A DNA stretch of 64,000 bases from Methylomarinum sp965277025 (lineage in GTDB: Bacteria; Pseudomonadota; Gammaproteobacteria; Methylococcales; Methylomonadaceae): positions 186,001 to 250,000 of the forward strand of contig OZ255706.1 of assembly GCA_965277025.1 (NCBI GenBank), given 5' to 3'. Shown one piece after another: positions 51,862 to 59,929 of the stretch. The first letter of the stretch is position 1; every line of letters starts with the position of its first letter. A model generated the notes under the pieces. That model had not been told where the DNA came from. It did not search any database and saw only the letters and a program-made list of their open reading frames with translations. Position numbers and translations under genes: made by a program.

Positions 51862-53931
51862 ATGATGGAAATAACCCACTATGGTATGCTTGGCTATCTG
51901 GCGGCAGCCATAGCCTATATATTTCTGAGTATTTTTTTAACTACGCGTAAAAAAAACCAGATTACGCTTCCTTTTTTACTGGCCAGCCTGTTGTCAGCGC
52001 TATGGGCGGGGTTCTCCGCCTATGCACTTTACAGCGAAGATTTTTACCTTTTTAACACCTTACCATATGAAACCCTGCGCAACGGCACGTGGTTTTTAGT
52101 CTTGAGCCTGCTGATATCCCGGCAGCAATTCAATGATCCTTATCAGTTTTTTAAACAGTATTGGCAGCCGAAAGCGATGCTGCTGTTTATTACGGTTATT
52201 GGTTTATGTGAGTTCGTTCCGTTACTGCATTATTGGCTGCAGAATATCGTCGGTTTTGATTTCAGGCCCTTTGTCCATTTATTCCCCGCCATTTGCGGCC
52301 TGATACTGGTTGAACAACTTTATCGAAATGCATTGCCTGAACAACGCTGGGCTATCAAGTTTTTGTGTATCTCATTGGCCGGTATTTTTGTCTTTGATTT
52401 TATTTTATACAGCAAGGCGTTACTGTTTAAAATCATCGATACCGAGCTTTGGAATGCGCGTGGCGCTGTTCATGTCATTCTGGCGCCCTTATTGGCCTTG
52501 TCGGGGGACAGGCTGAGTCAGAAGCCATTGCCCATAACGGTTTCACGGCGGCTGATTTTCCATACCACGGCATTGTTAGGCGCCGGTGTTTATCTGTTGC
52601 TGATGGCCCTGATGGGCTATTACATTCGGGATTATGGCGGTGACTGGGGGCCGCTGGCGCAAATCGGATTCGTTTTTCTGGCGATTGTTTTGTTGCTGGT
52701 GTTTTTCGTTTCTGGCAAGGCCAGAGCATTAGTTAAACTCTATTTAAGCAAACATTTTATTCAGCATCGATATGATTATCGTGACGAATGGATCAAACTC
52801 AGCAAGACGCTGGCGCAATTAAAATCAGTCGATGAAGTGGCCGGTTTTATCGTCAAGACACTGGCTGAACTGGTAGATAGTTCAGGAGGTGCTATCTGGA
52901 TAAAAAATGAGCAAGGCGATTATGAATTGATTGAAGAATATAATCTGGGATTCGATGCCATGCCTTTAATCAAGCACACGTCGCCATTGATTCAATTTTT
53001 GACCAGGACTCAATGGGTGATTGATTTTGTCGAATTTTTAGATTCACCTGAAATCTATGAAGGTGCTGAACTGGAACAATGGCAGGCTGATGAGAATGCT
53101 ATCTGGTTGATTGTGCCATTATTTTTACAAAATGAATTGAAAGCATTGGTGGTATTGACCAAACCTAGAGTGGCCAGAAAGATTGATTGGCAGGATCATG
53201 ATTTATTAAAAACCGTTGGCATGCAATTGGCAAATGCTCTGGCGTTAATGCAAACCAGTGATGAGCTGAGTCGTGCCCGCCAGTTTGAGGCATACAATCG
53301 CTTATCGGCATTTCTGGTGCATGACCTTAAAAACCTGATTGCGCAAATCGCCATGATTGTCAAAAACTCGGAAAAACATAAACATAATCCAGAGTTCATT
53401 GATGACTCTATAGAAACGCTGGAAAATGTGGTCGATAAAATGCAGCGAATTTTAAGCCAGTTAAAAAAAGGAAGTACACGACAAAACAATGATTGGAAAA
53501 CTGTCAATTTAGTTGAAGTAATTGAGGATGCTGTCAAGCAGTTAAAACAAAATTCACCGGCTATTCAAGTTCAAACACAAACAGAAAGTTGCTTGATCGA
53601 AGGAGATCGTCAGCAGTTATGCAGTATTCTGGTGCATCTGCTGCAAAATGCACAGGATGCAACAGAGAATGATGGCTGGGTGAAAGTTGAGCTACAACAA
53701 ACAGAATCTGAAGCTATACTGAAGATTGAAGACAATGGTTGCGGAATGGATAAGGCGTTTATTCAACAGCGATTGTTCAGGCCTTTCGACACCACCAAGG
53801 GAAATGCAGGAATGGGTATCGGCGTATATGAAGCTAAAGGGTATACCCAGCAACACTCCGGGCGACTTTTAGTGGATAGTGAGCCTGGAAAAGGCACAAC
53901 ATTTACCTTGTATTTTCCATTATTAAATTAA
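51862..53931 (+). CDS. prsK: XrtA/PEP-CTERM system histidine kinase PrsK
   Basis: 689 residues. The N-terminal half has about eight TM helices (residues 5-290), followed by a GAF-like domain (LAELVDSSGGAIWIKNEQGD) and the kinase core. The H-box is AFLVHDLKNLIAQIAMIVKN, with N-box HLLQNAQDATENDGW, G1 IEDNGCGMDKAF and G2 GMGIGVYEAKGY. The atypical HDLKN box and the pairing with a sigma-54 regulator define PrsK, which controls PEP-CTERM/EPS genes. It is 12 bp before prsR. Confidence 0.92.
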   Translation: MMEITHYGMLGYLAAAIAYIFLSIFLTTRKKNQITLPFLLASLLSALWAGFSAYALYSEDFYLFNTLPYETLRNGTWFLVLSLLISRQQFNDPYQFFKQYWQPKAMLLFITVIGLCEFVPLLHYWLQNIVGFDFRPFVHLFPAICGLILVEQLYRNALPEQRWAIKFLCISLAGIFVFDFILYSKALLFKIIDTELWNARGAVHVILAPLLALSGDRLSQKPLPITVSRRLIFHTTALLGAGVYLLLMALMGYYIRDYGGDWGPLAQIGFVFLAIVLLLVFFVSGKARALVKLYLSKHFIQHRYDYRDEWIKLSKTLAQLKSVDEVAGFIVKTLAELVDSSGGAIWIKNEQGDYELIEEYNLGFDAMPLIKHTSPLIQFLTRTQWVIDFVEFLDSPEIYEGAELEQWQADENAIWLIVPLFLQNELKALVVLTKPRVARKIDWQDHDLLKTVGMQLANALALMQTSDELSRARQFEAYNRLSAFLVHDLKNLIAQIAMIVKNSEKHKHNPEFIDDSIETLENVVDKMQRILSQLKKGSTRQNNDWKTVNLVEVIEDAVKQLKQNSPAIQVQTQTESCLIEGDRQQLCSILVHLLQNAQDATENDGWVKVELQQTESEAILKIEDNGCGMDKAFIQQRLFRPFDTTKGNAGMGIGVYEAKGYTQQHSGRLLVDSEPGKGTTFTLYFPLLN

Positions 53932-53943
53932 AAGAGACAGGCG

Positions 53944-55320
53944 ATGGCGGAACAGAATGATAAGCTTTTGTTGGTGGTTGAGGATGATAAAGGTTTACAG
54001 AAACAATTTAGATGGGGAATTGAAGATTGCCAGGTCGTGACTGCTGGTGACCGGCATGAAGCCATCAATGCGCTGCGTCGGTATCAGCCTGCTGTCGTGA
54101 CACTGGATCTGGGCTTGCCGCCGGATCCTGCCAATGCCAGCGAAGGGTTAAAAACGCTGGAAGAAGTCCCCCAACTGGCTCCCTCGACGAAAGTGATTGT
54201 GGTGACAGGAAACGACGATCGGGATAATGCTGTCAAGGCGGTGGCCATGGGCGCTTATGATTTTTATCAAAAGCCGGTTGATCTTGAAGTTTTAAACCTG
54301 ATCATTCAACGGGCGTTCAACCTCGATCAATTGGAGAAAGAAAACCAGGCCTTGCTGGAGGCCAATGAGCCATTGGCCGGAATGATCGCCTCCTGTCAAA
54401 AAATGCAGGATCTTTGCCGCATGGTGGAAAAGATCGCGCCGGCCGATATCAGGGTTTTGATTCTGGGCGAGAGTGGCACCGGTAAAGAAGTGTTGGCCCA
54501 GGCTATCCATCGTTTAAGTAAGGGGCGGGCCAAAAAACATTTTGTCGCCGTCAATTGCGCGGCGATTCCGGGTGAATTGTTGGAAAGTGAGCTGTTTGGT
54601 TATGAAAAAGGCGCTTTCACCGGCGCGACCAAACAGACTATCGGAAAAATCGAATACGCTGATGGAGGAACATTTTTTCTGGATGAAATCGGTGATTTAC
54701 CGCTTGATTTACAGCCTAAATTATTACGATTTTTACAGGAAAGAACAATTACCCGGGTAGGAGGGAAAACCGATATTGCTGTCGATGTTCGCGTTATCTG
54801 CGCTACGCATCAAAACCTTGAGCAATTGGTTAAAGAGAAGAAATTCAGGGAAGACTTGTATCACAGAATCAGTGAAATGGTGCTGGAATTGCCACCGCTA
54901 CGTGAGCGTGAAGGGGATGCGTTGGTGATCGCCAAGGCATTGTTGAGAAAATTCAGCCAGCAAAACAAGGTCAAAGTGACCGGTTTTACCCCACAGGCCA
55001 TTCAGGCAATTGAGCAGTATGACTGGCCTGGCAATATTCGTGAAATGGAAAATAAAATCAAGCGTGCAGTAATCTTAAATGATGGGACCTTGATAAATGA
55101 AAAAGACCTGGGGTTGTCTCCTGTAGAAACAGAACAGAATAAATTTCCATTAAATTTAAAAGCTGTGCGTGAAGCGGCCGAGACAGCCGCTATCAAACGA
55201 GCTTTGAGCTATTGTGATTACAATATTTCCAATACCGCCAAAATTCTAGGCGTCACCCGGCCCACCCTGCACAGTCTGTTGGATAAATATCATATCCAGA
55301 CCGAAGAGCTTCAAAATTAG
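53944..55320 (+). CDS. prsR: PEP-CTERM-box response regulator PrsR (sigma-54 activator)
   Basis: 458 residues. The N-terminal receiver starts LLLVVEDDKGLQKQFRWGIE, with the phospho-Asp in VVTLDLGLPPDPANASEG. The central AAA+ domain has Walker A GESGTGKEVLAQAIH, the sigma-54 contact loop GAFTGA, and FLDEIGDLPLDLQPKLLRFL. The C-terminal Fis-type helix-turn-helix is NISNTAKILGVTRPTLHSLL. It activates sigma-54 promoters with the PEP-CTERM box. It is in an operon with prsK. Confidence 0.94.
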   Translation: MAEQNDKLLLVVEDDKGLQKQFRWGIEDCQVVTAGDRHEAINALRRYQPAVVTLDLGLPPDPANASEGLKTLEEVPQLAPSTKVIVVTGNDDRDNAVKAVAMGAYDFYQKPVDLEVLNLIIQRAFNLDQLEKENQALLEANEPLAGMIASCQKMQDLCRMVEKIAPADIRVLILGESGTGKEVLAQAIHRLSKGRAKKHFVAVNCAAIPGELLESELFGYEKGAFTGATKQTIGKIEYADGGTFFLDEIGDLPLDLQPKLLRFLQERTITRVGGKTDIAVDVRVICATHQNLEQLVKEKKFREDLYHRISEMVLELPPLREREGDALVIAKALLRKFSQQNKVKVTGFTPQAIQAIEQYDWPGNIREMENKIKRAVILNDGTLINEKDLGLSPVETEQNKFPLNLKAVREAAETAAIKRALSYCDYNISNTAKILGVTRPTLHSLLDKYHIQTEELQN

Positions 55321-55398
55321 TAGCGCAACATTTTGTTTGTCCGCTGTATTGGTGACATAACCGGAATCATGATCTCAATACGGATTTAGGTTTGGCAG

Positions 55399-56649
55399 AT
55401 GAAGATTGAACAAGTTTTTGAGGACCTAACATTTATCAATGGTGTGATTGTGTTTGTCGCCATTACGATGGTTCTGGTTTTGATGATTCTGGCGGTGCGC
55501 ATGTGGCTGCGACGTAAACGACGCGTCAATATTGTTATCAACCAGAATAAAGAAACGCCACTGAAAGTCGAGACGGGTGATGATTTGTTACACACATTGG
55601 CGGCTCATGGAATTTATCTTCCCACCGCCTGTGGGGGTAATGGCAGCTGCGGGCAATGTAAAGTCGTGGTCAGACAGGGAGGCGGATCGCTGTTACCTCC
55701 CGAGCAGGCCTTGCTAAGCCCTTCACAAATCAAGCAACATTACCGGTTGGCTTGTCAGGTCCATGTCAATAATGATCTGGCTATCGAAATTCCTCCAGAA
55801 GTTTTGAACAACAATGAATGGATGTGTACTGTCCAAAGCAACCGCTCAGTCGCGACTTTCATCAATGAATTGATCTTGGATTTACCTGCCGGTAAACCAT
55901 TTGAATTTAAGGCGGGCCAATATATTCTTTTAGAAGCGCCACCCTGTCATATCGAATTCAAGGATTTCGCTATCGCCGATAAATTCCGGCCTGCCTGGGA
56001 TAAAATGCAGTTATGGCGCTATCAGCTGGATGTGGAAGAAGCGACGACACGGGCCTACTCTATGGCCAATTACCCCGATGAAAAGGGTTATGTTATGCTG
56101 AATGTCAGAATAACATTGCCGCCGGCTGATAAGCCGGAATTACCGCCAGGTAAGGTTTCATCCTATGTATTTAGTTTGAAAAAGGGTGATCAGGTTCGTA
56201 TCAAGGGGCCCTATGGGAATTTTTTTGTCCAGGATAGCGACAGAGAAATGATTTTTGTCGGTGGTGGTTCCGGCATGGCGCCAATGCGCTCACATATTTT
56301 TGATCAATTAAAAAGGCGGAAAACCCGGCGAAAAATATCCTACTGGTATGGTGCCAGAAGCCTGGCGGAAGTTTTTTACCGGGAGGATTTTGACCAGTTG
56401 GTGGAAGCTCATGATAATTTCAGTTGGACGATCGGTTTGTCAGAACCGCAACAGGAAGATAACTGGCAGGGCCCTACCGGTTTCATTCATCAGATTCTGT
56501 TTGAACGCTATTTAAATCAGCATCCAGCACCTGAAGACTGTGAATATTATCTATGTGGGCCGCCGCCGATGATTCAGGCCGTTCAAGATCTGCTCAGTGA
56601 TCTGGGTGTGGATGAAGAAAATATCCGCTTCGATAAATTCGGCGGGTGA
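55399..56649 (+). CDS. NqrF-like 2Fe-2S/FAD oxidoreductase, standalone
   Basis: 416 residues with the NqrF layout: one N-terminal TM helix (VIVFVAITMVLVLMILAVRM), a 2Fe-2S ferredoxin domain (PTACGGNGSCGQCKVVVRQG and a later Cys in RLACQVHV), then FAD binding (RAYSMANYP) and NADH binding (FVGGGSGMAPMRSHIFDQLK, YYLCGPPPMIQ). In Na+-NQR this subunit takes electrons from NADH. nqrA-E are not adjacent, so here it may feed another acceptor. It lies between two regulator genes. Confidence 0.88.
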   Translation: MKIEQVFEDLTFINGVIVFVAITMVLVLMILAVRMWLRRKRRVNIVINQNKETPLKVETGDDLLHTLAAHGIYLPTACGGNGSCGQCKVVVRQGGGSLLPPEQALLSPSQIKQHYRLACQVHVNNDLAIEIPPEVLNNNEWMCTVQSNRSVATFINELILDLPAGKPFEFKAGQYILLEAPPCHIEFKDFAIADKFRPAWDKMQLWRYQLDVEEATTRAYSMANYPDEKGYVMLNVRITLPPADKPELPPGKVSSYVFSLKKGDQVRIKGPYGNFFVQDSDREMIFVGGGSGMAPMRSHIFDQLKRRKTRRKISYWYGARSLAEVFYREDFDQLVEAHDNFSWTIGLSEPQQEDNWQGPTGFIHQILFERYLNQHPAPEDCEYYLCGPPPMIQAVQDLLSDLGVDEENIRFDKFGG

Positions 56650-56655
56650 TTCATT

Positions 56656-57309
56656 GTGGTGAATACAAAAATCAAGGTTTTATTGGTTGATGATCATGCA
56701 GTGGTCAGGGCGGGCTTCAAGATGTTGTTGGCAACCCAGGAGAATATCAATGTTATAGGTGAAGCCGACCGAGGTGAAACAGCTATACAGCTTTATAAAC
56801 AGCTTAAACCTGATATTGTCATAATAGATTTAAGCATGCCTGGCATTGGTGGGTTGGAGACGATCAAACGTATCGTTCAGCGTGATGAGCAAGCCAGAAT
56901 TCTGGTTTTCAGTGTTCATGATGAACAAGTTTTCGTCAACCGCGCTTTGCTAAGTGGCGCCAAGGGGTATATCTGTAAAAACAGCGCACCCGAAATTTTG
57001 CTTGAAGCTATAGCGCAGGTGATGGCGGGGAAGGTCTATGTCGAACAAGGGCTGGTCAGGCAGTCCTCTATTCAGACGGAAGAACCAATAAGTTTAAACC
57101 ATGTTATCGAACAATTAAGCTCCCGGGAGTTTGATATTTTTCGCTTGTTGGCGAAAGGTTACAGCACCCCGGAAATTGCACAGCAAATGTGCTTGAGTAA
57201 TAAGACCATTGCCAATTATACCACGCAGATCCGAAAAAAACTGCATGCCAGGACTTTGAGAGAAGTAGTGCAATTATCCACCATGCTGGATTTATCGAGC
57301 GCTCCCTAA
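56656..57309 (+). CDS. NarL/FixJ-family response regulator
   Basis: 217 residues from a GTG at 56656 (a second GTG follows directly). The receiver domain starts IKVLLVDDHAVVRAGFKMLL, with the phospho-Asp in VIIDLSMPGIGGLETIKRIV and Lys in GYICKNSAP. The C-terminal LuxR-type HTH is LSSREFDIFRLLAKGYSTPE with CLSNKTIANYTTQIRKKL. No kinase is adjacent other than PrsK. It is six bases after the NqrF-like gene and so likely in the same transcript. Confidence 0.92.
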   Translation: MVNTKIKVLLVDDHAVVRAGFKMLLATQENINVIGEADRGETAIQLYKQLKPDIVIIDLSMPGIGGLETIKRIVQRDEQARILVFSVHDEQVFVNRALLSGAKGYICKNSAPEILLEAIAQVMAGKVYVEQGLVRQSSIQTEEPISLNHVIEQLSSREFDIFRLLAKGYSTPEIAQQMCLSNKTIANYTTQIRKKLHARTLREVVQLSTMLDLSSAP

Positions 57310-57314
57310 GAAAA

Positions 57315-57395
57315 CGCTGAACAAATCATCCATGATTTATCAGCATTCACAAAATCAATAGCTTACAGCTATCGATCTTGACGACACATAACTTT
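57315..57395 (+). repeat. Modular palindromic repeat, site 5
   Basis: CGCTGAACAAATCATCCATG with ATTTATCAGC, then CACAAAATCAATAGCTTACA with GCTATCGATCTTG and ACGACACA: modules A and C without the middle stem. Confidence 0.65.
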
Positions 57396-57425
57396 CTACA
57401 CCTCTGTTCCAAAAAAGAGTTGGCT

Positions 57426-57451
57426 GGTTCCCAAGCTCCCGCTTGGGAACC
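57426..57451. repeat. GGTTCCCA-type hairpin repeat, copy 2
   Basis: A perfect 11-bp stem, GGTTCCCAAGC with GCTTGGGAACC, around TCCC. Confidence 0.7.
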
Positions 57452-57659
57452 TTGAACCAGAAGCTTTGCTTCAACAAAGCAATATCAAGCTGACTGGAAA
57501 GGGGTTTCTAAGGTTTTGACATAGGAACCGGTTTTTCGTGGGGCTGGAACTTGGGTTCTAAGCAAAAAATTTGTTGTTTTGGTGCTTTGAGAACGCAAAA
57601 CGTGAAGTTTTGACTCGCCCATACAGTAGCGGGCACGATGAAAAAAATGTGTAGATAGT

Positions 57660-57748
57660 TATGCTGCGATACACAGATGTGCCGTCAAAATAAATGGCGC
57701 CAAGCGATTGTTTTCGTCCGCTGAACAAATCATCCATAATTTGTTCGG
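57660..57748 (+). repeat. Modular palindromic repeat, site 6 (rearranged)
   Basis: Module A (CGCTGAACAAATCATCCATA with ATTTGTTCGG) at 57719, preceded by a decayed GCCGTCAAAATAAATGG part of module C. Confidence 0.55.
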
Positions 57749-57884
57749 TGCTTCTTTAGGGAAGAGGCATAAAACAAGAAAGGAAAGTAAAGGTAATATT
57801 TATAAACATAAATGATAACGACTAGCATCTGTAACCTTGATTGGCTTATAATCTTTCTTCTGAAGATTTATCAGGGGAAAGATT

Positions 57885-58279
57885 ATGGCATTGTTCAGGC
57901 GAAATCTATTGCTGTTGGTTGGCTTGGGATTATTTGCCACTAGCGCTATCGGGGGTGAAAATGAGAAAGGGCAGCCAAAGACAGTCGCTGAGTTATGGAA
58001 AATTATTCAGGCCCAGCAAGCGCAGTTAGAAAAGCTGACGAAAAAGCTGGAGGATAAAGAGTCAAAACCTGTTTCTAAGAAAGTGGTTGAATTGGATCGG
58101 AAAACCGATGTTTTAGCGGGAGCGGTTGAAAAAATAAGACCCCAGCTATTTATTCCCGATGAGGTTGAATATAAAAGCCAATATGGTTTAGGTCCGGCTG
58201 CATCGAAGATTTACAAGGTCAATAAAGGACTTTCCATTGGCGGTTATGGTGAGGCGAATTATCAAACAATTGTCGATGA
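57885..58279 (+). pseudogene. Putative outer-membrane porin-like gene, truncated by an IS4 element
   Basis: The open frame is cut at its 3' end. The N-terminus MALFRRNLLLLVGLGLFATS is a signal peptide. It is followed by a short coiled coil (ELWKIIQAQQAQLEKLTKKL) and then SIGGYGEANYQTIVDD, which looks like the first barrel strand of a porin-type protein. The reading then runs into the IS (ending LCT) and stops at 58292. More than half of the expected protein is missing. The ribosome site GGGGAAAGATT precedes the ATG. Confidence 0.6.
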
Positions 58280-59503
58280 TCTCTGTACATGACAAAAAAT
58301 ATTAAAAGCTGGCGTAGCTCGTTGAAATGTAATTAAATACCGCATTTTGTTTTAGCGAATATGAATAACGGGACATTACAAATCAACGAGCTGACCGTCA
58401 TATTAACTGAGCACTTTCAATGGAACAAGGCAAGAATCGTTTGTTTTGTGGGTATGTTAATTGCTTTGATGGCAGTTAGCACGGTCAATCTGGCCCAGCT
58501 CGCCGTATTCTTTCCCAGTCGGGCAAAAATTTCCTCACGATATCGACGGATGCAACGATTTTTCAGTGACCATTGGCTGGATTACAATGAAGTCGCTCAT
58601 TTCATCATGAAACTGTTTGGTTTCACTGATCAGGATTACTATCTGACGTTAGACAGGACGAATTGGAAGTGGGGTAAAACCAATATTAATCTGCTGGTGC
58701 TTGCCGTGGTTTATCGGGGTGCCGCCATTCCTGTGTATTGGTTGCCTTTAAACAAGCGGGGCAACTCTAATACGAAGGAACGTATAGCGCTGATGAAACG
58801 CTTTATTGCGCAGTTTGGCCGACATCACATCAAAGGTCTTTTGGCTGATCGGGAGTTTATTGGAGACAAATGGATGGGCTGGTTGTTTGAGCAAGAGATT
58901 CCCTTTTATATCCGTATTCGCAACAACGCCTGGACAACCAATGCCCAAGGCCAGCGAATACGCGTAGAGCGTTTGTTTTATGGGCTTAAGCCGGGTAGCA
59001 CACGACACCTCTCAACAGCGCGCTATTCGGGAAATTGTTCAATTTATCTCAGTGGGTTACGGCTGAGTGATGGTGAGTTATTAATCATCGTCTGTCAGCA
59101 TTTGAACCCTGATGCGATTAAAATTTATGGCTTGCGTTGGGAAATCGAAACGCTTTTCGGCGGTTTAAAAGGACGGGGATTCAAACTTGAGGAAACGCGT
59201 GTAGTCGGTTATCTTCGGATCAAAAAATTGTTAGTACTTCCCGTTATTGCTTTCTGTTGGTCACATAAAGCAGGCGAATGGAAACATGATTGCGAGTTAC
59301 CAATAAAAACCAAAACACATCAGCGGCTCGCGCAAAGCCTGTTTCGATATGGATTAGATTGTATCCGCTCAACGTTGTTTAATGTCTTATCTCAATCAAA
59401 AAGGATGATTAGAAAAGTGATTGCTCTTTTGCAACCCATACCTTTTGTCACTGGAATACATGAGACTCATTTGTCATAAGTTAATTTTTGTCATGTACAG
59501 AGA
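58280..59503 (+). mobile_element. IS4-family insertion sequence, about 1,224 bp
   Basis: Inverted ends TCTCTGTACATGACAAAAA at both sides. The flanks (…TCGATGA on the left, AGGATGA… on the right) share no proper target duplication. Both neighbours are truncated at their 3' ends. This fits a deletion or recombination after insertion rather than simple transposition. Confidence 0.85.
58361..59479 (+). CDS. IS4-family transposase, intact
   Basis: 372 residues. First catalytic Asp in YYLTLDRTNWKWGKTNINLL; second in IKGLLADREFIGDKWMGWLF; and the IS4 YREK signature Y-(2)-R-(3)-E-(6)-K in IYGLRWEIETLFGGLKGRGF. The gene seems complete and the element could still be active. Confidence 0.92.
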   Translation: MNNGTLQINELTVILTEHFQWNKARIVCFVGMLIALMAVSTVNLAQLAVFFPSRAKISSRYRRMQRFFSDHWLDYNEVAHFIMKLFGFTDQDYYLTLDRTNWKWGKTNINLLVLAVVYRGAAIPVYWLPLNKRGNSNTKERIALMKRFIAQFGRHHIKGLLADREFIGDKWMGWLFEQEIPFYIRIRNNAWTTNAQGQRIRVERLFYGLKPGSTRHLSTARYSGNCSIYLSGLRLSDGELLIIVCQHLNPDAIKIYGLRWEIETLFGGLKGRGFKLEETRVVGYLRIKKLLVLPVIAFCWSHKAGEWKHDCELPIKTKTHQRLAQSLFRYGLDCIRSTLFNVLSQSKRMIRKVIALLQPIPFVTGIHETHLS

Positions 59504-59860
59504 AGGATGATATTGTTTTGCTTCATATTCCAGCTTGGCCAGTTGTACCTTGGTTTTGTCCGACAGTTCCATAAAGGCGTCAAAGGCGAAGTTTTCCAGT
59601 AATTCAATATCGAATTTGAGCCACTCCGCCAACGATTCTTCATCTTGAACCGGTTTTTCCTGGTTGGCGGCATGTTCGATATCCCGCATTACGGCATCGC
59701 CGGTTCTGTCCAGCTCTTCTTGTGAGGCACCCGTAATTTCGCCGGTTTTCTTTTTGGCGATTTCCAGCGCTTCATCAAGTGTTTCGGCTGTTGTGTCTAA
59801 TGCTTCGTGTAAGTATTTGACAATGTTGTTATAAATTTCAATCAGTTTGCTTTCGGTCAT
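59504..59860 (-). pseudogene. YbeL-like (DUF1451) protein, zinc-ribbon end lost to the IS
   Basis: The start at 59860 (MTESKLIEIYNNIVKYLHEA) has AAGGAG eight bases before; the reading from 59929 overlaps leuS and is rejected. The helical N-terminal region is YbeL-like (LAEWLKFDIELLENFAFDAF, then KTKVQLAKLEYEAKQYHPS). The native frame ends at the IS edge and runs on as LYMTKINL. Family members carry a CxxC zinc ribbon at the C-terminus, missing here. In E. coli ybeL also lies near leuS, so the position is ancestral. Confidence 0.72.
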
Positions 59861-59929
59861 GTCCGGCTCCTTAAAATGACGCTTTGGATATAGGCTTGTT
59901 TGAGTTATTCTAACCCTTTTGAGTGGCAA

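Larger units (their letters stand above)
57310..57884. other. Repeat-rich 575-bp gap
   Basis: Between the regulator and the porin fragment. It contains palindromic repeats at 57315-57395 and 57660-57748 and a GGTTCCCA hairpin at 57426-57451. The rest shows no gene. Confidence 0.55.

Noticed and set aside
57452..57659. Possible small gene between repeats at 57.5 kb
   Set aside because: No open frame with start, ribosome site and coding-like composition; it looks like decayed intergenic sequence.
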